A stretch of 64,000 bases of DNA from Paulinella micropora (GCA_009731375.1 BJOX01000108.1:711830-775829), one strand, 5' to 3'. Shown: positions 1 to 45,926, counted from the stretch's first letter. Translations and numbers: made by a program. The notes: generated by a model not told the origin, from the letters alone.

Positions 1-499
1 CCCCACCACGGGCCCAGCACACCCACACCATCCCCTAATTCTCTGTCTGTCGACAGATGGCACCCATTTCAAAAAATCAAGCCCAAGGGAGGGTCAGTGA
101 CACCTCAAGTGGCCTTGGTTCACTTCGTGGAGTAAGTGATGAGATCAACTGATGAGATATCGACTAATGTCAGAAAAAAGGAGCTTCTGATTTCGTCAAC
201 CAAGGAAGTCTGTAAAGTATTGACCCGATGCCCAGCTAAGCCGTGATGTTTGCACGGAAGGGACTGATACAGGCGATACCAAAGCTCCCTAGTACCAGGC
301 GGGGCCAGGGCTCGTTCCATAAAGCGCCCCTTGCAGAACGAGCTCCCACCTCCATTACAGAGGGCCCAGTAAGCAGATGGAGTTTCGAGACTGTCGACAG
401 TCTAGTATAAACCGACAGAGCACTGTGGGTTTTATTCCGGGCTCAACAAGCGAGAAAGGGCACCCTGAGGGAACAGGATTGTGCTTCCCGTCGCTATAG
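1..499 (-). repeat. Dispersed ~600 bp repeat (family D), inverse copy
   Basis: Same sequence family as 12552-12955, 28072-28733 and 60619-60903. It holds a 66-codon frame ([15 protein letters not shown]...) shared by several copies but with no recognisable domain. It ends abruptly in GATA repeat at 500. No pol III boxes, LTR ends or known RNA were recognised. Confidence 0.9.
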
Positions 500-525
500 A
501 TAGATAGATAGATAGATAGATAGAT

Positions 526-606
<81 letters not shown>

Positions 607-619
607 GTAGATAGATAGT

Positions 620-685
<66 letters not shown>

Positions 686-892
686 TATAGATAGATAGAT
701 AGATAGATGCATAGATAGATAGCTTCAGCACATGCCTCGTATATTGATCATCGGCAGGTATGTACATACATACATACATACATACATACATGCACATAAA
801 ATAGGTGGATAGATGCATACAGATTTACATACATTCAAACAAATACCAACACCAACACCAACACAAACAACACCAACAACAACACCTGCATG

Positions 893-943
<51 letters not shown>

Positions 944-1007
944 ATCTATCTATCTATCTATCTGACACGCACACCTAGCGCTTGGTGTGTTATTTCTATC
1001 TAATCTG

Positions 1008-1039
<32 letters not shown>

Positions 1040-1108
1040 ACTATCTATCTATCTACCTATCTACCTACCTACCTATCTACCTACCTATCTATCTACCTAC
1101 CTATCTAC

Positions 1109-1144
<36 letters not shown>

Positions 1145-1280
1145 TTATCTATCTATCTGTCTATTTATATCAGCCGCAGCAGTAGCCAGCTGGTCGAGTG
1201 TTATCTATCTTATCTATCTCATCTATCTTATCTATCTATCTTATCTACCTACCTACCTACCTACCTACCTACCTACCTAC

Positions 1281-1350
<70 letters not shown>

Positions 1351-1410
1351 GTCTACTTATATCAGCCGCAGCAGTAGCCAGCTGGTCGAGTGTTATCTAT
1401 CTTATCTATC

Positions 1411-1464
<54 letters not shown>

Positions 1465-1619
1465 CTATCTATCTATCTATCTCTATCTATCTATCTATCT
1501 ATCTATCTTATCTATCTATCTAGCTAGCTATCTAGCTGGCTATCCATCTATCCATCTATCCATCTATCTATCTATCTATCTATCTATATATCTATCTATC
1601 TATCTATCTATCTATCTAC

Positions 1620-1658
<39 letters not shown>

Positions 1659-1691
1659 CCTATCTACCTATCTACCTACCTACCTACCTAC

Positions 1692-1754
<63 letters not shown>

Positions 1755-1755
1755 C
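500..1755. repeat. GATA/CTAT tetranucleotide tracts
   Basis: GATA to about 720, then spaced CTAT and CTAC tracts from 900. Only the two A1 exon-edge copies (near 1169 and 1362) and an exon-like scrap near 1756-1790 interrupt them. Confidence 0.95.
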
Positions 1756-1992
1756 CACCTCCCGTCCTATCGCCAGCGACACGCGCAAGCATAACCCTAA
1801 CCCTAACTACATACATACATACATACATACATACATACATACATACATGCATACATACATGCATACATACATACATACATACATACACACATACATACAT
1901 ACATACATAGAGACAGCCTATTCGTATAAGCGTGTTTGTGTGTGTGTGTGTGTGTGTCTCGCTACCGCGACCATCATTATTATTACCATTTC

Positions 1993-2150
1993 TATCGGCC
2001 ACCTCCACAAAAAATGTGGTCAGGTTACCGATAAAACTACCTATGATGCCGCGCGCCAAATTTTGACGTGTTTTGCGGGCTCGCCGGCCCGGCCCGGCCC
2101 GGCTCGGCTCGCCAGTAAAACACGGTCAAAATTTGTGGCTAGCCGCATGA
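1993..2150 (+). mobile_element. Half copy of palindromic GC-loop element (family P)
   Basis: Contains tatcggccacctccac, atgtggtcaggttaccgata, then caaattttgacgtgttttgc and a GGCCC/GGCTC-rich core. It sits directly upstream of exon A1. Confidence 0.75.
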
Positions 2151-2192
2151 TATCTATTGTTTTTATGCTATGTCGGGTGTGTGTGTGTGTAG

Positions 2193-32591
<30,399 letters not shown>

Positions 32592-32765
32592 ATATCGCTC
32601 TTGCAACGTACAATCCCGTCCTGCCCCCCACGAAGAAGAGGAAATCCTCGATCTTGCAACGCACAGTCCACTCTTGCCCCTACGTGGAGCACGTGAAACC
32701 TCGAGCTTGCAACGCACAATACCATCCTGCCCCCCACAGTGAAGCAGGATGATTCTTCAAAGCCT
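32592..32765 (+). repeat. Decayed copies of the terminal exon 3' part
   Basis: Three units of about 52-63 bp resembling ctgcagcgcacaataccatt plus ctgcc follow the stop codon, near 32597, 32655 and 32707, with many substitutions and stops. They follow the downstream-copy pattern of the other exons but lie in the 3' flank. Confidence 0.75.
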
Positions 32766-32833
32766 TGACGACATTCAGGCGGCAAAATCACACGACGTTA
32801 AGCTAATTGCCCTCGATCACTTATTGGCAGTAG

Positions 32834-32957
32834 GGAAATGCAGCGCACCATTGGAAAAGCTCTTGTCCTAAGACGGAAATGCAGCGCACCATTGGAAAAG
32901 CTCTTGTCCTAAGACGGAAATGCAGCGCACCATTGGAAAAGCTCTTGTACTGAGCTG
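32834..32957 (+). repeat. 41 bp tandem repeat, three units
   Basis: Units start at 32834, 32875 and 32916: ggaaatgcagcgcaccattg plus gaaaagctcttgtcctaagac. The tgcagcgcacc core resembles the terminal exon of gene A, so it may be a further remnant. Confidence 0.9.
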
Positions 32958-33206
32958 GCAAGACATGGCTTTAGCATGGACATAGAAGTGAGATTGATGG
33001 ACATGGTGAACATTCAAAATTGGGCTATTGTGCCATGTGAATCTCGTCCATGATAATTTAACCAAATTTTTCTCTCCCTCAAATCGTTGTGCTTTGACAA
33101 ATTGCTTAAACTAGTCGTTTGGCTTCCCGAGGATAAGCGTCCTCTCCCCTCCCCTCCTTACATGCATGCATACACAAGAGAGTCTATAGTCTTGATCACC
33201 CCCCCC

Positions 33207-33671
33207 NNNNNNNNNNNNNNNNNNNNNNNNNNNNNNNNNNNNNNNNNNNNNNNNNNNNNNNNNNNNNNNNNNNNNNNNNNNNNNNNNNNNNNNNNNNNNN
33301 NNNNNNNNNNNNNNNNNNNNNNNNNNNNNNNNNNNNNNNNNNNNNNNNNNNNNNNNNNNNNNNNNNNNNNNNNNNNNNNNNNNNNNNNNNNNNNNNNNNN
33401 NNNNNNNNNNNNNNNNNNNNNNNNNNNNNNNNNNNNNNNNNNNNNNNNNNNNNNNNNNNNNNNNNNNNNNNNNNNNNNNNNNNNNNNNNNNNNNNNNNNN
33501 NNNNNNNNNNNNNNNNNNNNNNNNNNNNNNNNNNNNNNNNNNNNNNNNNNNNNNNNNNNNNNNNNNNNNNNNNNNNNNNNNNNNNNNNNNNNNNNNNNNN
33601 NNNNNNNNNNNNNNNNNNNNNNNNNNNNNNNNNNNNNNNNNNNNNNNNNNNNNNNNNNNNNNNNNNNNNNN
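33207..33671. other. Assembly gap (465 N)
   Basis: Flanked by poly-C in intergenic sequence downstream of gene A. Confidence 1.
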
Positions 33672-33677
33672 CCCCCC

Positions 33678-33708
<31 letters not shown>

Positions 33709-33812
33709 CTTTCAAATTTCTTTTCCTAGCTTTCTTTTAATTTACATATTTTCGCCTGTACAATTTTCTTGTAAGCTGATACTAGTGACATGAATGTACC
33801 ATAGCTCTTACT

Positions 33813-33905
33813 GGGGAACATTCAAGTGCCAAACGCAACCATCGATTTTTTTTTTAATTAAGAGGCAGATTTTTCAGATTAGCGGCCAGAATTCGAATTA
33901 GATCA
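33813..33905 (+). mobile_element. Single arm of an AT-rich foldback element (family F)
   Basis: Reads actggggaacattcaagtgc ... cagattagcggccagaattc, matching the arms of the 34390-34690 element. Only one arm is present. Confidence 0.6.
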
Positions 33906-34387
33906 ATAAAATTGGAAAGGAATTTGAACGTCGAGTTGAATGTTCAAGCACTTTCGTTTGATGTGAAGCAAATGTTTACTTGGTTCGATAAAAAAGAGAT
34001 CATCATGTCTCTCCACTGGCTTTTCATGATTCTAAGACAGTATGAGGCCACTGGCAAGAGATGAAAGCTTAAAAAATACAAGTATCAAAGACGTTGCGAC
34101 TTGACTTCAACGGAAGGATGAAACATGATGTAGGTTGGCACCATAATGCCTCACGAGATGACTATGTCGTCTTCAGTTTTTCAAGACTCAGGCTTGCTCG
34201 ACATAGTCCAGATGGATCTAGACAGCACCTACTTCACGATGGGGAATGCTTGCTTTCAGGCTGCCAAGTTAAAGGTTGCCCTATTGGAGGCTATCTTTCT
34301 TCCCCGTTGGCCCAAATAAAATGTTTTCGATTAGTTTCGGCGATTCAAGTTTTAACTGTTCTGCGAAAACAAAACCTGTCTGAGCCT

Positions 34388-34690
34388 GTTTGTATATTAC
34401 TGGGTACGTTCAAGTGTCAAACTCAGCCGGCGAATTTGAGTTAAGGGTCAGATTTCAGATTAGCGGTCAGATTTTAGATTAGTGGTCAGAATTCAAATTA
34501 GTCAAGTTCAATTTAACTGTAATATTTCGCAAAAATTATGTAGATTTTGCGGACGGATATAGATGTTAAGTTACACCGTAGTAATTTGAATTCTGACCAC
34601 TAATCTGAAATCTGGCCGCTAATCTGAAATCTGCCCCTTAACACAAATTTTATGACTGAGTTTGACATTTGAATGTTCCCAGTAATATGG
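34388..34690. mobile_element. AT-rich foldback element (family F)
   Basis: Inverted arms of about 110 bp. The left arm is atattactgggtacgttcaa ... tagtggtcagaattcaaatt; the right arm is its imperfect complement ending cccagtaatat. The ~80 bp centre is unrelated. No coding capacity; MITE-like. Confidence 0.75.
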
Positions 34691-34874
34691 CCCGGCATTC
34701 GACAAGTCTATGATCTATTTTTTCTTCAAGCCTCGTGGTGCCACAACGGTTACTCCACTAGCATTGGCACCAGACGACCAAACGTTTTTAGAACGTCTGA
34801 CTCGTGACACCTCATATACAGTCACCGTCAGGCTCAAGCATCTCAGTCACTCAGTAGTATAGTATAAACAAGAT

Positions 34875-35065
34875 GCATTGAAAATATTAATAATTCCATG
34901 CATGCATTGAGAAATTTTCAATGCATGCATTGAATTTTTTCAATGCATGCATCGCGATTTGAATGCATGATGCATTGAGATTTCAATGCATGCAATGAAA
35001 TTTCAATGCATCAGGCATTGAAATTTCACAGTGCATGCATTGAATTTTTTTCAATGCAGGTAGGT
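34875..35065. repeat. Degenerate GCATGCATTGAA satellite
   Basis: About eight spaced units built on the palindrome tgcatgcattga with tttcaa spacers, giving many possible short hairpins. Confidence 0.85.
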
Positions 35066-35445
35066 CTACTAGGTAGGTAGGTAGATAGGTAGGTAGGTAG
35101 GTAGGTACTAATCAGTAGGTAGATAGGAAGGAAGACAGGTAGCATTGAACTTGACTCTGACTGAGTAATACCTAAAGTAGGGACTTCGTAATCTCCAGAC
35201 CAAGGATAACCGACAGACCGGAACGGTAAGTATTGCAATTATATACTGGGTGGGCCGGCATGCATAGGAAATTTCACAGATCGCTTCAACAAATCTTATT
35301 TCAATAATCTCAAGCGTAGTATAGCATTTGGCGACGAGTACTGATGTTTTATTGACATTGAAAACCAGATCCACAAATGTGGATTGTACTAATATCCACA
35401 AATGTGGATCTTGCCGGAGTAAGCGTTAATAACAAATAGGGGGAG

Positions 35446-35790
35446 TGTTGTGTTTTTAAAGTTATTAAATTACATAAGTGTATACGGTCATATCGGCCCA
35501 CGCATTTTTTGCCTATATTAATATCATTCTGAATAGGCAGTTAAGTGAAACTGTTGTTTCAAACCCTTTCGGCAGTCCTTGGCGGTGGGGATGTGCGCTC
35601 GGTGCATAAGTAGTGTGCTCTCTTCAAATGGCATAGAATGCTAAGCCTTTTTTAGAGGATAATTTATCAGCAAATTACGCGATGTTGGCTTGCCATTTAG
35701 CAGGAGCGTTGGCGTTGGGGAGGGATGGGAGAGGTGTGAATGCAGGCCAGGCGCTGAAGTTGCCGTCAGGCTTTTGCTGCGGAAACAACA
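35446..35790 (+). mobile_element. Candidate LTR with adjoining polypurine tract
   Basis: aaatagggggag immediately precedes a segment that starts TGTTGT and ends ACAACA, 345 bp apart. That is the layout of an internal 3' end plus 3' LTR of a Ty1/copia-type element. No second LTR, primer site or pol motif was found, and a target duplication is not evident. Confidence 0.35.
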
Positions 35791-35791
35791 A

Positions 35792-36163
35792 AAATAAGAA
35801 TAAATAATTGCGATAGCATTAATAATAACAACAACAACAAGAGAATGATGACAACGACGACGACGAAGACAACAGCAGCAGGAACCACAACCACAACCAG
35901 AACAATAAAAGCAACAACAGCAACATCATCATTATCACCAACAACAGCAACATCAACAAGATAACTCAACGAAAAACAATAAACACAACAAAGCGTATAG
36001 ATACGTACAGTGATGGGACAGGCGCCTGCAATCGCTTCTCTGCCGCAGAAGCATACTTCACGGAAATAGAGATAACCTGTCAACAGCATACAATACAATA
36101 GGTAGATAGGCAGGTAGATGAAATAAACTGTTTCAGACGCAAAACTCGCGAAAATAGAGAGGA

Positions 36164-36204
<41 letters not shown>

Positions 36205-36260
36205 AAGAGAGATAGAGAGAGAGAGAGAGAGGGAGGGAGGGAGGGAGGGAGGGAGAGAGG

Positions 36261-36294
<34 letters not shown>

Positions 36295-36780
36295 CAGAGA
36301 GAGAGAGAGAGAGAGATTTTGCATACATACTTTCATACATACATAAGTAGACACAGCAGACCTTAGGGAAAGAAAAATACATATGCATAGACATAGACAT
36401 GGTAGGTAGGTAGGTAGGTAGATAGGCATGACAAGACCTCATTCAACAGAGGTACATACACATAGACACACATTTAAACGTGCAAAAGTACACAAGTGCA
36501 TACGTCATGCTTGCATACATAGATACACAGATACATAGATACAGACATAGATACATCGATACATCGATACATACATTCATACATACATACATACAGGCAT
36601 GCATGCATGCATACGTACATGCATGCATGGATACATGCGTGTATATACGCATACAAAACATAAAAGAGAACAGAAACACACACACACTCACACACAAACA
36701 CACAAAACACAGAGAGAGAGAGAAGAGAGAGAAGAGAGAGAAGAGAGAGAAGAGAGAGAAGAGAGAGAAGAAATAAGAAA

Positions 36781-36811
<31 letters not shown>

Positions 36812-37046
36812 AAGAAGAAGAAGAAGAAGAAGAAGATGAAGATGAAGATGATGAAGAAGAAGAAGAAGAAGAAGAAGAAGAAGAAGAAGAAGAAGAAGAA
36901 GAAGAAGAAGAAGAAGAAGAAGAAGAAGAAGAAGAAGAAGAGAAGAAGAGAAAGAGAGAGACACACACAGACAGAGAGAGAGAGTGAGTGAGAGAGTGAG
37001 AGAGAGGAGAGAGAGACAGAGAGAGATAGAGAGAGAGTGTGTGTGT

Positions 37047-37143
<97 letters not shown>
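35792..37143. repeat. ACA, GA, CATA and GAA tracts
   Basis: Intergenic simple repeats: ACA-rich 35820-35960, GA near 36165-36315, CATA 36480-36660, GAA 36780-36945, GA 36950-37143, then N10. No gene seen. Confidence 0.9.
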
Positions 37144-37153
37144 NNNNNNNNNN

Positions 37154-40100
37154 CAAGAGTGGTAGGGAAACTTGAAGTCTAAGTTCTCTATGATCTCATA
37201 AAATGCAAGGGAACGGTACAAGCACAGCACAGCACAGCATTTCAGTTCTTGCAAAACGCTTCAAAAAGTTTTATTTCTAGGCTGAATGTATCGATCATAG
37301 TTCTGATCATGCCCTGGTACTCAGAGTGGTTATATATGGGGTTGATAGTAGATGATTGGCGTGCTCCCATCGATGTTATATGACATGGTCGCTCAGCGCT
37401 CAAATGCAAAATTGTGGTCCAGATATTAGGTGAGCTTTTCCTAAAAGCTGAGCTTTTCTGCCACTTCTTCCTGGGTGGGTAAGGGATTTCTCGTTAAGGG
37501 TCCGGTCAAAAACTTTTCGGATAATCTTGAACAGTATTTCATCTTTATCAACGCAGATTTGTAACCCAAAATGTCAGCACATCGAAACGGACAAAATGTG
37601 ATTTGAAAATAATTAATCCGCAAACAACGTATTATATTCGCAAGAAATTGGTTGGACCCACCGGTTCGACCACAAACCACACCATCATCGCGAGCATCAT
37701 ATGGTTTGCAAAGGCTTTTAGTGGAATCGAAAGCTGAGGTCTGGAGGCAGTCAGCAGTGCAAGCAGAACGTTCCGCTCTTTTTATTTGAGTCAGAAGGGG
37801 ATCGGGAAGAAAAGTCTTGTGAATCGGGGGTGGGTGGATCGTCGGTCGGTGGTTGTGTCACATCTCGAGCTTTCCCAAGCTTAAGAGAGATCTTAAGAGG
37901 GATGTACCAAAAGTTAGGGGAGGTGAATGCTAATAAATGTATGTCTTGTCCGACGCAGCCACTTGTGCTTTCGCGCCAGTCGAGCTTGGAATTTCCTCTT
38001 AGTGCTTTTGGTAGGTCGTAGATGATCTGAGACTCACCGAGGTCTGGTGTAGTGTGTGGGTGGCCTCTGCCCTAGTCCTATGGCAGACCCCTTCTCCAGG
38101 GTCCCAACAAACGTTTCCAGTGTTTAGTTGAATGGTGGTACATGTGTGAGGTGCTCAAGGCAGCTAGGTGCCCTGCTTCCCACCTACCGCACGCCCCTTG
38201 CAGCATCTGTGCTCGTGAAGGATCCTGAAGCGAGGCTCCCCGTGAGCTCTTATTCTTCCTTATATGATGATTACATGTCTCGAGCTTGCTTGTGAGAGCT
38301 GTAGGAGCACAAAAATCCAAGCCCCTGCATACCACTGGTGGACTAGTCAGGAACAGATAATTTTCCCACTCACCCACCACCTACCTAGCGTACAGACATT
38401 GTGAAAAAATGGTTAATTCGCTGTGTTTTTGTTCCAAAATCATTATTTACATGTTAGCTAGGGCTGCTGTGTCATTTTCAGTCACCTCCGCCTTTTTATG
38501 TGTGTTTCTGACCTTCATTCCTCAAAAAAAAACTTGGAAATCTAGGATCGTTGCTAAGCAACAACACTAGTTTCGAGTGACTTAGGTCCTCCAGAAACAC
38601 GGAAATTCACGTGTATCTTGTTATGAAGTATCTTTTACTATCTCTGTATGGAATTCCGTGTTGATCCGGGCTTTATTTTACTTGCTCATACTTGCATTCC
38701 GTAGCTGGCAAACATAACGCCCTGCTCCTATGCTAGTCACTTTATTATTCGTGTCCATCCATCAGTACCACTTACTACTTCCAGCACTATTTTTATTTTA
38801 TTTTATTTATGAAGTTTAAATCGTTTTTTCTACTTGCACACACTCGGAAGCTAACTCGGGCACCCTGAGCCTACCCCCTCTCCATATATATAGATAAATG
38901 TACCAGCAGATCCGAGCTCCTACCTGCCAGCTCGTGGCCGCCCGCCTACACACACACCACAGCCCTGATTTCTTTTAGTTTTTCGTGCTTACCTCATAAC
39001 AACTGAAACACGTGAAACACCCGCTCTTTACCTCTTCCTAGCTCTCTTGGCTGCCTAGCGCTACAGTAATTTTCATTTGTCTTAGTAGACTGTACATGTC
39101 ACCCACATAGTCACAGCAACATATATGAATAATTGTCATTTCATTTAGCATGTCGAGAACAAAACATTTGCGCCGAAATCACATGCCTGGAACGAGCCCA
39201 CGTACTTATTGTTTCTTGTGTTTCTTGCGTTGGTTCTGATCCAAGGGACTCTCTCCCTACCTCAACATGTAATTGGGAAATTTCTTTCCTTTGCTATGCA
39301 ACTCACTTACATTACCCTCATGTACTACCCTAAGGTGTTCTCTGGTGTCTTGAGTGTCCTCTTAAGTCCTTTTGCACCTAATGCTAAAACCGTATCTCGT
39401 TGAAAAGTCTTGAATGAGGTTCTCCATAATATTGTCCTTTTGCAGTGACTTCTTTTCCTCTATTTTTGTCTGTGCCTCTTAGAGTACTGAAAACTCATTG
39501 AGGATTTTCCGTCTGTTTTCCTTTTTGACGTTGCTGTTGCAGACAAGTTGGTGTGCTGTCTGATGTGCTTTCCTCTTCTTTCCCAGACGCTAGTCACCTA
39601 AAACGGTGACAGGTAGCGAACGATGCGTGCAAAACACAGGAGGCGATGCCTGATTAAAATCTGTCTGTGTGGCCAAACCAAACTGCCAAACTCCTAGCCT
39701 GATAATAGTAAGTCATCGTTGATAATATTGATAATATATAACATTATCAATATTCACTAGAATTTAAAGTTAAGTAGTAACTTGATTTATCTCTGGCGAT
39801 CTGACATAGTCTGTCACGAGTCACTGGTTAATTGATATTAATAGGTCACCGGAAGCGGGCGGGGGGGGGCGGTGGTTAGAATATTATTAATTAATATATA
39901 AAATTAATTTATTATTATAAGTTTTATTTAATTTCATCACTATCATATATTACTTTTTTACGCAAACACTTAAAACAAGAAATTACTTGCCACTAGTCAG
40001 GGGGATAAGTGGGAAGGCAGTATAAGTAGTCGTGATTATTCAATGCCACGGATGGCTCGGAGTAGTGATTAGTTCAGTGAAAACAGTTTATGTAAAAAAA

Positions 40101-40190
40101 ATAAGTCAGTAGTACTGCTGAAGCTGATTAGGTCATGTGCAGTAGAAGTATTCTTTTGGCAATCGGTCACTCTTTTAAATGTTGGTAACA
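37154..40190. other. 3 kb of complex intergenic sequence, no recognised gene
   Basis: Mixed-composition DNA almost free of microsatellites. Small frames (79 codons at 37441-37680 minus, 100 codons at 38078-38380 minus) have no motif, splice-copy pattern or homologue I know. A spliced gene with tiny exons cannot be excluded by eye. Confidence 0.6.
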
Positions 40191-40194
40191 GTAG

Positions 40195-42560
<2,366 letters not shown>

Positions 42561-42589
42561 TCCTCTTCCTACCTGCCTGAGTGCAGACA

Positions 42590-43255
42590 GACGGACAGAC
42601 CGACAGACCGACAGACCGACAAACCGACAACCGACAGACCGACAGACCTACCTAACTACCTACCTACCTACCTACCTACCTACCTACCTACATACCTACC
42701 TACATACATACATACACACATCCATCCATCCATCCATCCATCCATGCATGCATACATACATACATACATACATACACACATACGTGCATACATACGTACA
42801 TACATGTGCACATATGTGCGTACATACATACAAATTAAATATTACATACTACAAACATACATACATACATACACATACATACATACACACACATACAGAC
42901 ATACTTTGACATGTAATTTTTCCACAAGATTTTCTTGTAACATTCGGGTTTAGCCTTATTTGAAAGGGGTTGTGCAGTTTATTTGCATGTAGAGTGGGTG
43001 GTGTGTACTAAGAGAGAAACATAGCATAACATAACATAACATGACATGACAGACCATAACATAGCACACATAACATAGCACAACATAACATAACATAACA
43101 TAACATAACATGACATGACATGACAGACCATAACATAACATAACATAACATAGCACAACATAACATAACATAACATAACATAACATAAACATAATCATAA
43201 ACATAAACATAAACAATAACATAACATAACATAAGTACTAACATAACACAACATA
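42590..43255. repeat. GACC, TACC, TACA and ATAAC tracts
   Basis: Simple repeats with a short unique piece at 42910-43015; no gene seen. Confidence 0.92.
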
Positions 43256-43371
43256 GCTCATGAACCCGCGCTCAGAATTGCAAGCGTGTAAAAAATTCAC
43301 TTCATCCTTTTGTAAAATTTGACCGTATTTTGCGGCGCATTGTACATTTATGAACTCCTAAGATAGACATA

Positions 43372-43512
43372 GAATCTGGGACTCGCTTTTGCTTCTCAGG
43401 ATGGTCTTGCACGTCCATTCTCGACTGATACCCTAAATTCACAACATGAAATTAGGGTATCAGTCGAGATATGTCACTCAAGAGGCAAGATTAACACAAA
43501 AGTGAGTCCAGT
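43372..43512. mobile_element. Imperfect foldback element (family H)
   Basis: agaatctgggactcgctttt ... cgactgataccctaaattca / atgaaattagggtatcagtc ... aaaagtgagtcca. Same outer and inner motifs as the hairpin at 43707, with diverged middle arms. Confidence 0.7.
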
Positions 43513-43706
43513 TTTCTGTTTGTACGTTTGCATACAAAGGGTTTGCAGGTTTTTTGCTGCAATATGTTACAATCAAATGCATTATCTTTTTTGTTCTGAG
43601 ACGTTGGCAAACATGAGTTCGAATCAAGTTCTTTGATGATATCACACTGAATGAGTGGATTTTTAATACCTTTTACATGAAAGGTTGAGCATGATGCCAG
43701 CATACA

Positions 43707-43861
43707 GGCACAGAATCTGGGACTCACTTTCGTGTCAATAATTCTCTCCAAAGTGATAAAATTCGACTGATACCCTAATTTCATAAAAATTAGGGTATCA
43801 GTCGAATTTTATCACTTTGGAGAGAATTATTGACACGAAAGTGAGTCCCAGATTCTGTGCC
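43707..43861. mobile_element. Near-perfect 76 bp-arm hairpin (family H)
   Basis: ggcacagaatctgggactca ... actgataccctaatttcat, a few bases of loop, then the complement without a visible mismatch to attctgtgcc. A foldback element or a very recent inverted duplication. A read-folding artefact is possible. Confidence 0.85.
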
Positions 43862-43899
43862 CCAGGCCCAGCCACGTATATATATAATATAAGCTAGTA

Positions 43900-44045
43900 T
43901 ATATGATAATACATGTATGTATGTCCGTATGCATGTATGTATGTCCGTATGCATGTACGTCTCTGTATGTATGTATGCATGTATGTATGTATGTATGTAT
44001 GTATGTATGTACATATGTATGTATGTATTTATGTACATATGTAAC

Positions 44046-44076
<31 letters not shown>

Positions 44077-44188
44077 TGTATGTACATACATATGTATGTA
44101 TGTGTGCATGTGTGTATGTATATGTATGTATGTATATATGTATATGTATCTATCTATCTATCTGTCTATCTATCTATCTATCTATCTA

Positions 44189-44239
<51 letters not shown>

Positions 44240-44376
44240 TTCTTTTTCCAGAACACAGTCTACCCGTGATTCCCATCCCAGACACATGCACAGTACACAA
44301 ATTATTGTTTGATGTGAAACTGCGTTCCTTTGCAAGGACTACATTCCTTTGCGACATCTCATCTATCTATCTAATG

Positions 44377-44430
<54 letters not shown>

Positions 44431-44448
44431 CTATCTATCTATCTAATG

Positions 44449-44481
<33 letters not shown>

Positions 44482-44505
44482 CATCTATCTATCTACCGAT
44501 CGATC

Positions 44506-44556
<51 letters not shown>

Positions 44557-44628
44557 CCATCAGTCCATCGCTATCCATCCATCCATCCATCCATCCAACC
44601 AACCAACCCTCCATCTATCTATCCATCC

Positions 44629-44661
<33 letters not shown>

Positions 44662-44791
44662 CCTACCTACCTACCTACCTGACTACCTACCTACCTACCT
44701 ACCTACCTACCTACCTACCCACCCTTTACCTACCTACCTACCTACCTACCTACCTACCTACCTATCTATCTATCTATCTATCTATCTATCC

Positions 44792-44831
<40 letters not shown>

Positions 44832-44900
44832 CCATCAGTCCATCGCTATCCATCCATCCATCCATCCAAACCAACCAACCCTCCATCTATCTATCTATCC

Positions 44901-44961
<61 letters not shown>

Positions 44962-45011
44962 CCTATCTACCTACCTACCTACCTACCTACCTACCTACCT
45001 ACCTAACCTAC

Positions 45012-45087
<76 letters not shown>

Positions 45088-45108
45088 CATCCATCCATCC
45101 ATCCATCC

Positions 45109-45168
<60 letters not shown>

Positions 45169-45182
45169 GTACTCACAATAGG

Positions 45183-45213
<31 letters not shown>

Positions 45214-45310
45214 ATTTAATTAAAGTAATTAAATCAATGGCGTGGTGCATGGNNNNNNNNNNCATCTATCAATCCATCCACCATCCATCCATCCATCCAT
45301 CCATCCATCC

Positions 45311-45348
<38 letters not shown>

Positions 45349-45409
45349 TTATCTATTTATCTGTCCATCTATCTATCTACATGTACATGTCTGTAAGTAA
45401 GTATGTATG

Positions 45410-45456
<47 letters not shown>

Positions 45457-45501
45457 TTATTTGTCTATCTATCTTTCTATATGTACATGTCTGCACGTAA
45501 G

Positions 45502-45544
<43 letters not shown>

Positions 45545-45613
45545 TTATCTATTTATCTGTCCATCTATCTATCTATATGTATATGTCTGTACGTAAGTAT
45601 GTATGTATGTATG

Positions 45614-45653
<40 letters not shown>

Positions 45654-45751
45654 CATCTATCTATCTATCTATCTATCTATTTATTTATCTATTTATTTGT
45701 CTATCTATCTATCTATATGTACATCTGTACGTATGTATGTATGTATGTATG

Positions 45752-45783
<32 letters not shown>

Positions 45784-45800
45784 CATCTACCATGATATCT
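43900..45800. repeat. GTAT, CTAT, CCAT and TACC arrays
   Basis: Tetranucleotide tracts with an N10 gap at 45253. A ~95 bp unique island is noted separately. Confidence 0.95.
44251..44360 (+). other. Possible isolated exon or copy
   Basis: A strong pyrimidine tract and acceptor (tctttttctttttccag) precedes an open stretch reading [18 protein letters not shown] and on to FLCDIS, bounded by CTAT repeat on both sides as true exons here are. There is no partner exon to test phase, so this is only a suggestion. Confidence 0.25.
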
Positions 45801-45926
45801 ACTTCGCTATTTCTGATTTTAGAGCAGTTAGAGTGCGCATGAAGGGTCAGCATTTTTCCAGCTGGAGTGCTATAGGGAGCAGCATTCAAAAAACGTAACA
45901 AACAGACGCTTTCTTCTAGTTTAAAG

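Larger units (their letters stand above)
33715..34885. other. Unique AT-rich intergenic sequence
   Basis: Apart from the foldback arms I see no gene. A 116-codon plus frame (34094-34444) runs into the element arm, has no recognisable motif and is probably chance. Confidence 0.6.

Noticed and set aside
120-320. 66-codon protein [15 protein letters not shown]... shared by copies of the dispersed repeat
   Set aside because: Kept because the copies are similar DNA. Frame and end vary with truncation and no domain is visible.
1791-1806. aaccctaaccctaac, telomere-like
   Set aside because: Only about two and a half units next to TACA repeat; too short to call an interstitial telomere.
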